Assembly (NCBI GenBank): GCA_026018925.1
Contig: JAKSZU010000012.1
Location: 44,369,218-44,433,217, forward strand
Length of the DNA: 64,000 nucleotides
Direction: 5' to 3'
Source of the DNA: Tupaia tana
Lineage: Eukaryota > Chordata > Mammalia > Scandentia > Tupaiidae
The number at the start of each line of letters is the position of its first letter. The stretch's first letter is position 1. Below, one piece after another: positions 40,320 through 52,800 of the stretch. The notes below the pieces were generated by a model, which had not been told where the DNA came from, did not search any database, and saw nothing but the letters and a program-made list of their open reading frames with translations. A program made the position numbers and the translations under genes.

Positions 40320-40824
40320 CACCGCCGTGCGGCAGCTGATTCTCGCTCCCGTGAGTTCCACACAACCATGGTGTGAGGGGCTTGGCAGAACTCACCACCA
40401 TGTCACTCGTCCCCGGGCGGGCCGGAGCTGGGGGCCTGACGCCCCAGCCGCGCGGCGCGGACAGCTGTGCCACGTAGCCGCCTAGGGGCGGCCGTTCCAG
40501 CTGGTTCTCACACTCTCCCCTCCCTCCGCGCTGCCGCCCTGTAGTCTGAGCTCCGATTGGCCGGCCACATCTGAGCGGCAGGACCTGCAAGTCGCTCGCT
40601 GCGCAGGCGCTAGTGTTTTCCGCGCCAGCCCGCAGGCCCCACCCCCTGCCTTTTCCACTTCAGCTCGGAGGGGTACAGAGCTGTCGTGCGTATCTCTTCT
40701 ATGCCGTCCTCGCTTTCCGGCTGCTGTTTCTCCACTGCGCTCTCCCTCCCCCCTCCCTTCTCTCCTTGGCGGCTCACTTTGCGGCAGTGCCGACAGCCCC
40801 ACCCCCTTTCTCTGCGGAATCACC
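40320..40824 (+). promoter_or_regulatory. EEF1G: EEF1G promoter and 5' leader
   Basis: CpG-rich, TATA-less. It has an inverted CCAAT (ATTGG, 40556-40560), an NRF1-like TGCGCAGGCGCT at 40600-40611 and then long pyrimidine stretches (CTTTCCGG, TCTCCACTGCGCTCTCCCTCCCCCC). A 5' terminal oligopyrimidine start, usual for elongation-factor mRNAs, is expected within about 40690-40770, but the exact base is not determined. The preceding 39670-40319 is unique sequence with no gene seen. Confidence 0.6.
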
Positions 40825-43800
40825 ATGGCGGCTGGGGTAAGTTTGCCGGCTCTGGTGATCTGGGTCGCCCCATCCACCGCCATCCTCTGCCTGAGTGGGG
40901 CCAGTAGGCGCCATAGGAGTTCTGGAACTGAGTGATGAACTGATCCAGGATCTACACACTTTACTGTTAGACAGCAGGGCTCCTAGGGCCTGGAAGGGAA
41001 CTGAAGCTGGGGTTCTCGGAGGCCAGAGGTGGAAGGGTCTGGGCTAGAGGAGAAAAGAAATACCGCGTCCAAGCGGTCTGGAGCCTGAAACAGGGGTGCT
41101 CGGCTTTATCGCCGTTTTGAGATGTGGAGTCTGAACAAGTGGACGGAACTTTTGCGACCGTTTTGTGTGGCAACGGGAGCAGGGTGAAGAGGAGGGTCTT
41201 TGTGGGCAGGTACGGGTGGCATAGTTCAAGATCCTCTCTTGAGGAGTTTTGGGAGCGATAGGAATCTCCCGTGAAATCAGATCAGTTGGACTCCACTGGC
41301 CAGGTTAATGGGGAAGGCAGCAGCAGGGAACCCGTTGTGGGACAGGAGCAGAGGGACGGGTATGTGCAAGGAAAAAAAGGCTTTTAGGGAGCGGAGTTGA
41401 TTTAGGAAGAGGGCATGTCGTTGGGTAACTCTTTGGCTGTTCCGAGGGAACTTGTCAACCTCTTGGTCGGTGCATGTGCGCTTTGGCGACATGGGTGATG
41501 GTTTTGAAGCGTCGAGCAGCTTGGCAGTAGAGTAGGCAGGCGCTTGGTAACCATCAATGAATGAAGCAAGGGCTCTGGGAAGGGGGAGTGTGCGTCTGCA
41601 GGCAGATGGAGTCTGATGGAGCTAGTAACCTGGATTTCTTGAAGATATTTTGAGGGGAAGAGAATGCTTCTGGACATGTCCTTAGGGAAGGTCAGATCTG
41701 TCAACAAGCTTTATTTAGCAGTTGATGTGCAGTTCTGTTTCTGGTATTTCAAGGACTCTTATTACATATCAGTAGTAAAGAACTTGGTTCAACAGAGGGA
41801 GTAAAAGAATGCACTGAATAGATAGGGATTATTTAGGAAAGTCATGCAGGAGTAGCAGTTAGGACTGGAACCCTTGTACTCATATTTTTCCCTCTTTTTC
41901 TCATATAGACCCTGTACACATACCCTGAAAACTGGAGGGCCTTCAAGGCCCTCATCGCTGCTCAGTACAGTGGGGCTCAGGTCCGCGTGCTCTCCGCACC
42001 ACCCCACTTCCACTTTGGCCAAACCAACCGCACCCCCGAATTTCTTCGCAAGTTTCCTGCGGGCAAGGTGAGTAGGGAAGTAGAGAGACCAGTAGAGTTC
42101 TGGTCTTGAGAACCTGAGGATTCCATTGTTCTGGAAATGACCTCCATCTTTAAAAGGACCTTCCCGGTTTATTTTCTTTCTTTCACATTTCAGTGATTTT
42201 AAGAAAATACGTATTGAGTTAGTTGTTAAAAATAATACATATCCAGGGAACCAGCAGTTAGCGTAATGGCTATGTCGCTGGACTCCCACGTAGTCGACCG
42301 CGGTTCGCGTCTCGGACCCGGTGGCTTACAACTCACGCCGGGCGCGTGTGCGTGCGTGCCCAAGATCCCGAGAGGAGAGTGGAGGAGAAGGGATTGCGGC
42401 GTGACCATCCCCCCTGGGGGGTGATTTCTCGCTTTCTGTCTCTATGTTTCTCTCTGTCTGTCTGGCGAGCGCACGCGCCCTATAGCGAAAAAAAACCTCT
42501 CCAAAAAAAAAAATAATAATAATAATAATACATATCCAGTGACTTCATAAAATTTACAGGCTTAATTTTCTGGGGGAAGGAGAGTGAGTTTTAAGCAGGT
42601 GTTTTCAGTACAAATATGTCAGGTGTCTTTTTATGAGTATTGTTACCCCAGGGGGTTTACAGAGATAGGTAAATAGCCATGTTAAATATAGAGAATGTCA
42701 AAAAAAATAGAGAATGTCACATGTTGGGGGGGTGTCACACCATGATATTTTCAGTGGTATAGATGTAGATGTAGTATTTGGTTTCTGGCCATCTGCATAT
42801 TTGATTGAGGGATTTTATACAAATATAATATCCACATCTTTGGAGTTATTTAGTTCAGATACTGTGATAGCAGAGGATACCAACCTCTTAAAGTATTTCT
42901 GTTTCTTGAGTTTTAGTATCAAGAATTTGATAACAAAGGTTATCAGCCTTATGTAAACATTTTTATTCAAAACCATTGAATGCCTGGATTTGGCTACTGT
43001 GCAATCTCTGTGTGTTTTACTTTATCTTTTTGCTGTTTTGTCCCTAGGTTCCAGCATTTGAGGGTGACGATGGATTCTGTGTGTTTGAGAGCAATGCCAT
43101 TGCCTACTATGGTAATTTGCATGGATATATGTGAATGGGAGGGTCTGGAGGTGAGGGATGTAGGAGAGGATGAAGGTGAGCTGGAGTGGACAGTCAATTC
43201 TCCTTGACTGGTGTTGGCATGACCCCAGAGTTCTGACCTTTGTGTTGTGCCTCTGCAGTGAGCAATGAGGAGCTGCGGGGAAGTACTCCAGAGGCAGCAG
43301 CCCAGGTGGTGCAGTGGGTGAGCTTTGCTGATAGCGACATAGTGCCCCCAGCCAGTACCTGGGTGTTCCCCACCTTGGGCATCATGCACCATAACAAACA
43401 GGTGAGCCTTGGAACTTGGGGACTAGCTAGGGGGCAGGAATGGCATCAGCTCTTGAGTTTTGGGGAGTAAGAAATAAAATAGGTTGAAAAAAGACAAGAC
43501 TATGGGCAATGAGAAGACATAATCTTTGGGATGTAAGTTTGGTGCTCTGGGAGGTTGATGATCTCTGGGTTCTCTGCTAGACCCCGTGGAGGAGGTATCT
43601 GCCATAAATGATCAGAGAAGAGGTTTTTGTTAAAAAGAGATTTTACCAAATGGTGTAGGGGAATGGTTAGACCAGACCTCTTAAGTTTCTTTCTAAAATC
43701 CAAAGGTAAAAGATTACATCAGTGCAGGGACCAGCTGTTGGTGTAATGACTATATCACTAGACTCCCATGTAGTTGACCGCAGTTCGAGTCCCGGACCTG

Positions 43801-46800
43801 GTGGTTTAAACTCACGCCGGGCACATGTGTGTGCATGCCCAAGATCCCAAGAAGAGAATGGAGGAGAAGGGATTACTGTGTGACCACTGCCCCCACCCCC
43901 GCCCCGGGAGGTGATTTCTCACTTTGTGTCTCTCTGTTTCTCTCTCTTCTGGCGAGCGCATGCACCCTATAGCAAAAACTTCTCCAAGAAAAAAAAAAAA
44001 AAGGTTACATCCATCAGTGCAGTCAAAAATGAAGCCAGACTGACCATGAAAATATTTAATGTCAAGAGCTTCATCTGTGATTCCTTAGGAATGACCCTAG
44101 AATTTAACTGAATTGAGAGAGGGTGGGAGTAGCCAGGATTCAGTAAGTGAAATAACTTACTTAGTTCCGTTAGAGGGAAGGAGATTGGTACCCACTGCTG
44201 ATTTTGATCATTTTACATTCACAGGCCACAGAGAATGCAAAGGAGGAGGTGAGGCGAATTCTGGGGCTGTTGGATGCTCACCTAAAGACGAGGACTTTCC
44301 TGGTGGGCGAACGAGTGACACTGGCTGACATCACAGTTGTCTGCACCCTTTTGTGGCTCTATAAACAGGTGGAGTTTATAATTAATCTGTTTGGCAGGAT
44401 TATACTAAGGGGGGACTAGTCACAAACCCACGTCTTCCCCATCCCTCCCCTTGGCATCCTGCTGACGTCTTGGATGTGCAGAAGTCTGTAGGAACCCCGG
44501 TTAGAATCTCAGGGCTGACGACCATGAGAAGTTGGATAATACTGTTGTCCTTGGTTCCTATTTGGCAGCTAAGATGTTAGGTTCCCGTATTTCTTGGGAA
44601 GCCGGTGCTAAGTTGTGAGGGCTGGTAGCATCAAGGTCTTTGGGAAGCAGATGTAGGTCTTGGTTTCATTATTTACTAATGTAGGGGGGGTTGTGTATAT
44701 GAGAGAGAGAGAGAAAGAGATCCTTTTCCTCGTCTGATCTATAAAATTAGGGCAGTGATAATCACTATCAGGTTATTGGGTCTAAAAAGAATGACGTTAT
44801 TGGTTTCCAAACAGCAGCTCTTGGTCTGTGATGGTCTAGAATGAAAATGTGATGATAGAGCAGAAAAAGTTCCCTTACTGCATGGTAGACCCTGTGCCAA
44901 GGGCCTGCCGAGGATCAGTTTAGTGAATGTACACCTGTTGTGTGGGTGAGAAGTGTAACCTGCCCAAGGACACATGGCTAGTAAGTACAGTAGAATTTGA
45001 GTCCACGTACTGTAGGACTAGCACTCTTGCTGTGTCTGTCTCCATGACAAGATTTTCTACCCCTTTGATCCTGGCAAACTAAAAGAATGACAGTGAGTTC
45101 TTCATGAGACTAAGCTTAATTTAGAGGACTGTCCATTAATCTATATGTTTGTGCTTTTCTTTTTGTAATTGCCAAAGGGTGTGTGCACCCACCAAATAGA
45201 GAGAGAGAAAAAACCCTCCCATCCCCATGAGTTTTGAATCCCATTTTCTCTATTTCTCCATCCTATAGGGATTTTGGCCATGCGTACAAACTGTTTTCAA
45301 GCTTCCAGGACTGGGATAATGAACTGTGATGGAGCTTGTGGGATCTAGCTTCTTTTTTTTTTTTTGGAGAGGTTTTTGCTATAGGGCGTGTGCGCTCGCC
45401 AGACAGACAGAGAGAGACAGAGAGATAGAAAGCAGGAAATCACCCCCCAGGGGGGATGGCCACGCCGTAATCCCTTCTCCTCCATTCTCCTCTCGGGATC
45501 TTGGGCACGCACGCACACGCGCCCGGCATGAGTTTAAGCCGCCGGGTCCGGGACTCGAACCGCGGTCGACTACGTGGGAGTCCAGCGACATAGCCATTAC
45601 GCTAACTGCTGGTCCCGGATCTAGCTTCTTTTGACACTGAGCTGGTCTTGGTTGTACTTTTTTTGCTTTTGGAGTTTTTTTTTTTTTTTTTTTTTAACTT
45701 TCTGAAGTAGGATGATAGTGTGTTTATGTTGTATAGTCAATATAAGGTGTTTTTTGTGTTTTTTTTTTTTTTTTTTTTTTTTGAGAGGTTTTTGCTGTAG
45801 GGCGCGTGCGTTCGCCAGACAGATAGAGAGAAACAGAGAGACAGAAAGCGAGAAATGAGAAATCACCCCCCAGGGGGGATGGTCACGCTGCAATCCCTTC
45901 TCCTCCATTCTCCTCTCAGGATCTTGGGCACGCACGCACACGCGCCCAGCGTGAGTTTTAAGCCACCGGGTCTGGGATGTGAACCGCGGTCGACCACGTG
46001 GGAGTCCAGTGACATAGCCATTACGCTAACTGCTGGTCCCAGGGTTTTTTGATATTGTTGTTTCTGCCATAGGGCATGTGTGTTCACAGGAGAGAGACAG
46101 AGGGAAAGTGAAAACTCACCCCCTTGGGGGAATGGCCGCGCTGCAGTCCCTTCTCCATTCTCCTCTCAGAATTTTGGACATGCATGCACACGTGCCAAGC
46201 GTGATTTTCAAGCTATTGGATACAAGGCTCGAACTGCAGCCAGCCATGTGGGAGTCTAGTGCCTTAATCACCGTGCCACCTGCTGGCCCTGTAATTTCTT
46301 TGATTTTTTTTATCCTGTTGAGATTTTGGGCACACATGCTTTCACACTTGTCATTTTTCAAGCCACAGGGACCAAGATTTCAACTCCTATCACCCATGTG
46401 GGTCCAGCTCCCTTAACCACTGGGCTACAGGGCTGCTCACTTTCCATTTTTTAGTTTTTATTGATGGAGAAAAAAAAAATTTTCTTTTTTTTGGGAGAGG
46501 TTTTTGCTATAGGGCGTGGCACGTGCACTCTCCAGAAAGACAGACAGACAACGGACAGAAAGCGAGAAATCATGCGCCTCCCCCCTCCCCCCCCCAAGAA
46601 GGGATGGCCACTCTGCAGTCCCTTCTTCTCCATTCTCCTCAGGATCTTGGGCACACACGCACATGTGCTTGGTGTAAGTTTAAGCCACCAGGTCCAGGAC
46701 TCAAACCATGGTCGACTACATGGGAGTCCAGTGACATAGCCATTATGCTAATTGCTGGTCCTGGGAAAAAAATTTTTGAAATGAGATTTTCTGTTATAGG

Positions 46801-49800
46801 ATGTGTATGTTTGCCATATACAGAAAGTGAGAGATGAGACTCCTCGAGGGGAGATGGCCACACCACAATCCCTTCTCCTTTCTCCTCTTGGGATTTTGGG
46901 TGCACGCACACGCATGCGCAGACACATGCACAAAAGCACCCAGGATGAGTTTCAAGCTGTGTCTGGGCCTTGAACTGTTAACGATTGTGTGGGAATTTGG
47001 CACCTTAATCACTATGCCAGCTACTGGCCCTGATAGGTGAAATTTAGAAAATTATTAACAATGGAGGCCAGTAATTGGCATGGTGATTTTAAGGTGCTGG
47101 ACTCCCGTGTGGCCTACCATGTTCGAGTCCTGGACCTGACAGCTTGTTTTCTCACTTTCCTTCCCTCTGTCTGGTGAGCACATGTGCTCTATAGCAAATT
47201 TTGGGGGTGGCAGGACATGAAATGAAATAATTCTAAAAATATTGTAAACAGTAGACATGAAATGGTTTTGTAAAAGGATAAGACACAAGAATTCTTGTCA
47301 AGTAGAGTCACAGTAAGTGGAGGATAAACCCACACATCCATTAAATTGGACTGGACTCCAAAGAGATTAGAAAGACAAATGGTAGTTTGTCCTCCAGGGA
47401 AAACATAGGGAAGATAAACGTTACTGTTCTATGGAGTTTGAGGGGAAGATGAAGGCTGGAGGTTAGATGGAGAAAGAGAAGGCGTGTGCTCTCTCTCTCC
47501 TTATAACTCTTAAGAATCTTTCCTTTCACTGCCTCTGTTTCCACTCTTATATCCTGGCAGGTTTTGGAGCCTTCTTTCCGCCAGGCCTTTCCCAACACCA
47601 ACCGCTGGTTCCTCACCTGCATTAACCAGCCCCAGTTCCGAGCCGTCTTGGGGGAGGTGAAACTGTGTGAGAAGATGGCCCAGTTTGATGGTAAGTCTGA
47701 GGAGACAAACATGTGACCAGTGTCAGGGTCTGGTTGGCTCCATGTCAACCCTTTGATTGTCTAGCTAGCTTTTGGTTTATGTAGATCCCAAAAAAAACCA
47801 TAAGAGTATCGTGTAATAATGTTTTGTATACACTTGTGCTCTCCTTTGCTTTAATATGTAGAGTTGTGCTGTAACTCTTATTTGCTGTTTAGGGTTGTGT
47901 CCTTGTTCATGGGTATATGTACAGTGAAGTGATGGGGGACAGTCTAGGTAGGGCCTAGGTTCTTTGTTATTTCATCCACCATTTCCTCTGTTAACCTGTC
48001 TGCTGTCTGGTTTTGAGGGGATATGGAAAAAGGCAGGACATTCACTTTCCTCACTTCCTTTGCACCAGCTAAGAAGTTCGCAGAGAGCCAGCCTAAAAAA
48101 GATACCCCACGGAAAGAGAAGGGCTCACGGGAAGAGAAGCAGAAGCCCCAGGCCGAGCGGAAAGAGGACAAAAAGGCTGCTGCCCCTGCTCCTGAGGACG
48201 AGATGGATGAATGTGAGCAGGCACTGGCTGCAGAGCCCAAGGCCAAGGACCCCTTTGCTCATCTACCCAAGAGGTAGGAATCTTGAAAGATGTGGGGGTG
48301 TGGGTCTGAGAAGGCCTGGTCTTCCCTGTGCATCTCCTCCTCACACACAGCTGGCCCCAGAAATTTAGGTTGTCCCAAAAATTTGAAAGGTATGGTTTAA
48401 GAGCAAAAAGCAACTTTCTGAGCTTATCAAGGATTAGAGAAATTTTGAAAGTGGAAAGCCAGTTCCAAATGCATCCAACATTTGGGAAGATTGGAACCCC
48501 CTTTCTAGCAAAGAAAGTGGCGGGGGCAAGAAATTGGTATGGAGGTAAATTGACCTTGAGCGTGCTCATGCATTTGAGATTGTGGAACTGACAAGGGTAC
48601 GGGGAGGCAGACGGCACCAGGAGCCTCATGTCGGCTTTGCCGGACTTTGTGCAAAGGCAGTGGACACCAAAGCAGAACCATTTGATGTATTTTTTTCTGT
48701 TTTGATGAATCAAACTGCAGAGATTACCGGCTAAGAGGAAGGATGCTGATAATGACCACATAGTGTTGCACCTAGTTATTGTTTCCAAGATTGGAGGAGT
48801 TGAAACCCCCCTCCCCCCAAGAAGGAGGAAGATGGGTGGGGTGGTTGGTTGTATCCTCTTAGTAAATGTCGAGGTCCTTGGAAGAAAGAATGTAACAGAA
48901 AGGAGATTTTTTTTGGTGTGGAAAAAAATGGGACATCCAGAGCTTGCTCAGCTGTATGCTCTGAAGTTAGTCTTGAGTCACTGCTCCACTTCATTTTACT
49001 GGGAATTCAAGGAACAGAAGTATGTGTTCTGTGGCCCTTTTCCTTTGCAATTTTTTTTTTTTTTTTTTTTTTAAGATTTTGCTATAGGGGGACCAGCAGT
49101 TAGCGTAATGGCCATGTCGCTGGACTCCATGTAGTCAACCGTGGTTCGCGTCCTGGACCCGGTGGCTTAAACTCGCGCTGGGCGTGCGTGCCCAAGATCC
49201 CGAGAGGAGCATGGAGGAGAAGGGATTGCAGCCTGGCCGTCCCCCCTGGGGGGTGATTTCTCGTTTTCTCTCTGTCTCTCTCTTTCTGGCAAGCGCACGC
49301 ATCCTATAGCAAAAAACCTCTCCAAAAAATAAAAAAAGATTTTGCTATAGGGCATGTGTGTTCGCTGAGAAGACAGACCCAGAGAGGGGGAAAGTGAGAA
49401 ATTGCCCCCGGGGAGACGGTTATGCCGCATTCCCTTTTCCATTCTCCTTGGGATTTTGGGTGTGCATGCACATGCACCTGGGATGTTACTCAAGCAGCCT
49501 GGTCCGGATTCAAACTGGAGTGGGGCCTGTGGGATTCAGCACCTTAACCACTATGCCACCTACTGGCCCCTGTAATTCCTTTTTTTCCTACATTTTACTT
49601 ACCCACTCAATATTGTCATTGCCAAAGCCATCCATCCTTTTTTTTTTTTTTTTTTTTAATTTGCTATAGGGTGAGTGTACTTTCAATGGAGTAGGGGGGG
49701 AGTAGGGAAAGCAAGTAAGCACCCAGCTGTATATAGGACCATGCTGCAATCCTTGTTCTCGCTTGGGGTTTTGGGCGCATGCGCACACGTGTACACACAC

Positions 49801-52800
49801 AGTGCATTTTTTTTTAAAAGAATTATTTTATTTTAACTTTATTTATTATTATTATCATTATTTTCCAGTTTGATCAGAGAGAGACAGAGAGAGAGAGAGA
49901 GAGGAAGTGAGAAAGCAAGCCACCAGGTCCGAGACTTGAACCGTGGTCGGCCATGTGGGAGTCCAGCGCCCTTAACCACCATGCCACTTGCCGGCCCCAC
50001 ACACAGTGCATTTTGTGCAGTCAGCCATGTGGGAATCCAGCTGCCTGGCTGGATCCTTAACTATCATGCCACTGGCTGGCCTGCCATCTATTCTGGAAAA
50101 AAGGATACATGATAACGAATAATGAAGTTTGAACAGTCAGGTGGTATGAAAAAAACTGCATTTTCTACATTTGGGTGGTTGAGGTATGTGATGTGTCCCC
50201 TCCCCCCCAGTTTCCTATAGGGCATGTGAGCTCACCAGAAAGAGAAAGTGGGAGAAAGTGAAAAATCACCTCCTAGGAGGGATGGCATAGCCACAGTCCA
50301 TTTTCATCTCTGGATTTGGGGCACATGCACACACAACCCCGCCATGAGTTCAAAGATTCTGGATTTAAACTTTATTGCTATCCATGTGGGATTCAGTTAC
50401 CTTAATCTCCATACCACCTGCTGGCCCTAGGTTGAGGTTTTAAAGTTCTTCAGATCAGGTGTCTGGTGAGCATTTGGAAAGGAACTCGGATCCTAGCATT
50501 AACGACCAGATTCTGTTTTATTACAGTGTAACCTTGGACAGGTTACACCACTTCATCTGCAAATAGAGAAGGAAAGGATAACAGTCTAGCTGATGGCTTT
50601 GTTATGAGGATTGAGTGAATAATGTGATACTCATTGGGGCAATGTTTATGCTAATGAATAATTAAACTAACTGAACATTTGGTGTAACATTCAGGTCTTC
50701 ATATATTTATGACACAATCATGCAGTAGGTTATTTAGCTATTAAAATATTTTCAAAGAGGTCCAACCTGAAGGTGCAGTTTGTGTAGGCTGAAAGCCACA
50801 TGGCCAGCTGCTGATTCTGATCCTGTCTGGCTTGAGACTGCCAGATGTGTGTACATACGGGTGCCCAGGATCCTGGGGGAGCCAGGGCATGAGCTGGGGA
50901 GCCAGGGACAAGGAATTGTAGCATGATGAGACCTTGTGGAAGGGACTTCTCTCTCTCTTTTTCATGTGTGCACATACATGCTGTAATCATCAACAAAGTA
51001 AACGTTTGCAAGGATTTTTTTTTTTTTTTTTGAATCATCAGAGGACATGTGTGCTTGCCAGAGAGAGAGAGAAAACACCTCCCAATGGGATGTGGTCTTT
51101 CCTTGATTGGTTTTTCTCCTTCCACTCAGGATTTTGGGCATGCATGAACATATACCTGTTTTTATTTACTTTTTTTTTATATGTATATATTAATTTGACC
51201 AGAGAGGGACGGAGAGCTGGGAGGGGAGGAAAAGTGAGAAAGCAAACCACCAGGTCCGGGACTTGAATTGTGGTCAGCCTTGTGGGAGTCCAGCACTCTC
51301 AACCGCCTGCCACTTGCTGGCCCCCCGGTGTGTTTTTCCAAGTCAAGGCTTTTCAGTGTTTAGTCAGTCATGTGGGATATGGATCCCTTAACTGCTTCAC
51401 TGTGGAGCCAGCCCTGGAAAGAATTCTTAATAGCAAAGAGAATCCTCCCTCCTCCCCACCAGGGTGTGTGTACTTGCCATAGAGAGAGACATGGGGAGGA
51501 GAAAGCAACCTCCATGGGGTAGGGAGTGGACATGCTGCACTTCTCCATTTCTCTGTTCTGTAGAGATTTGGGGCACGCATACACATGTGCCTGGCATGTT
51601 TTTCAAGCTGCCAGGTCCAGAATTCTAACCATGTAGCAGGCCATGTAGGATCCAGCTGTCTTCATTGCCACACTGCCAACTGGCCTCCTAAGAATTACTA
51701 GTATCAACAAAATAAGGCACAAAATTGCTATTTTATGGCTACAATTTTGAAAAAATCAAAGGCTGGAGGGAAATACATTAAATACTAGTAAGTTAAAAAA
51801 AATACTAGTAAGTTACCCTGTTTATTGGCATTATAGGTGCTTTTCTTTAGTCAGCCTATGCTTTTATAATTGGAAAGAAAGGAAATAGAGCTCTTCCACG
51901 GGGACAAGTAACTTCACCTGTGTTAATGCTGGTTTGCTTTGCTCCTTGTACTAGCTCACTTCAGAGATAACCTGAGGGGCCAACAGGTGGCACGGTAGTC
52001 AAGGCCCTGGACTCACACATGACCTACTGCAGTTTGTGTCCTAGACCTAGCAGCTTGCTTTGTCACTTCCTCTCTCTCTTTCTCTGGTGAGTGTGCATAC
52101 CCTGTAGCAAATTAAAAAAAAAAAAAAGAATAAGTAAAAATAAATAAAATACCAGCAGGTGGCGTGGTGATTGAGATGCTAGATTCTCACATGTCTGACC
52201 ATGGTTTGAGTCCTGGACCTGGCGGCTTGCTTTCTCACTCTCCCTTCCTCTCTCTAGTCAAGATTGAAGAATAATGATGATAAATACAATTTTTAAAAAA
52301 ATTCTTAAAAAAAAACAAATTCTTTTACAAGAGTTATTTTATTTTTAATTTGACCAGAGAGGGTCAGAGCGAAAGAGTAAGCGTGAGAGAAGAGAGAGAG
52401 AAAGTAAGAAAACAAGCTGCCAGGTTCAAGACTTGAACTGCAGTCGGCCATGTCGGAGTCCAGCTCCCTTAACCATCACACCACCTGCTGGTCCCAATTG
52501 TTTTATTTATAGAGAGAGATTTTTGCTATAGGGTGCTTACACTCACTGGAGAGACAGACACAGAAAGTGAGAAATCACCTTCGGGGGGGCGGGGGGGATG
52601 GCCACACCAAGTCCCTTCTCTTTGGATTTTGGGTACTCACCTGCACCTGTACTGGAACCATGGCCGACTACATAGGAGTCTAGTGATATAACCATTATGC
52701 CATCTGCTGGTTCTGATAAATATTTACAAACAGACAAACAAACAAACAAAACAAGAGGCTTACTGGTGGCATGATGCTTAAGGGCTCTGGAAGGCCTAAT

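Noticed and set aside
42247..42320. tRNA gene calls for the SINE heads
   Set aside because: A and B boxes are present, but the acceptor and anticodon stems do not close and the copies continue into SINE bodies with A-tails.
48093..48788. 231-codon minus-strand ORF
   Set aside because: Antisense shadow of EEF1G exon 7 plus intron; no family resemblance.
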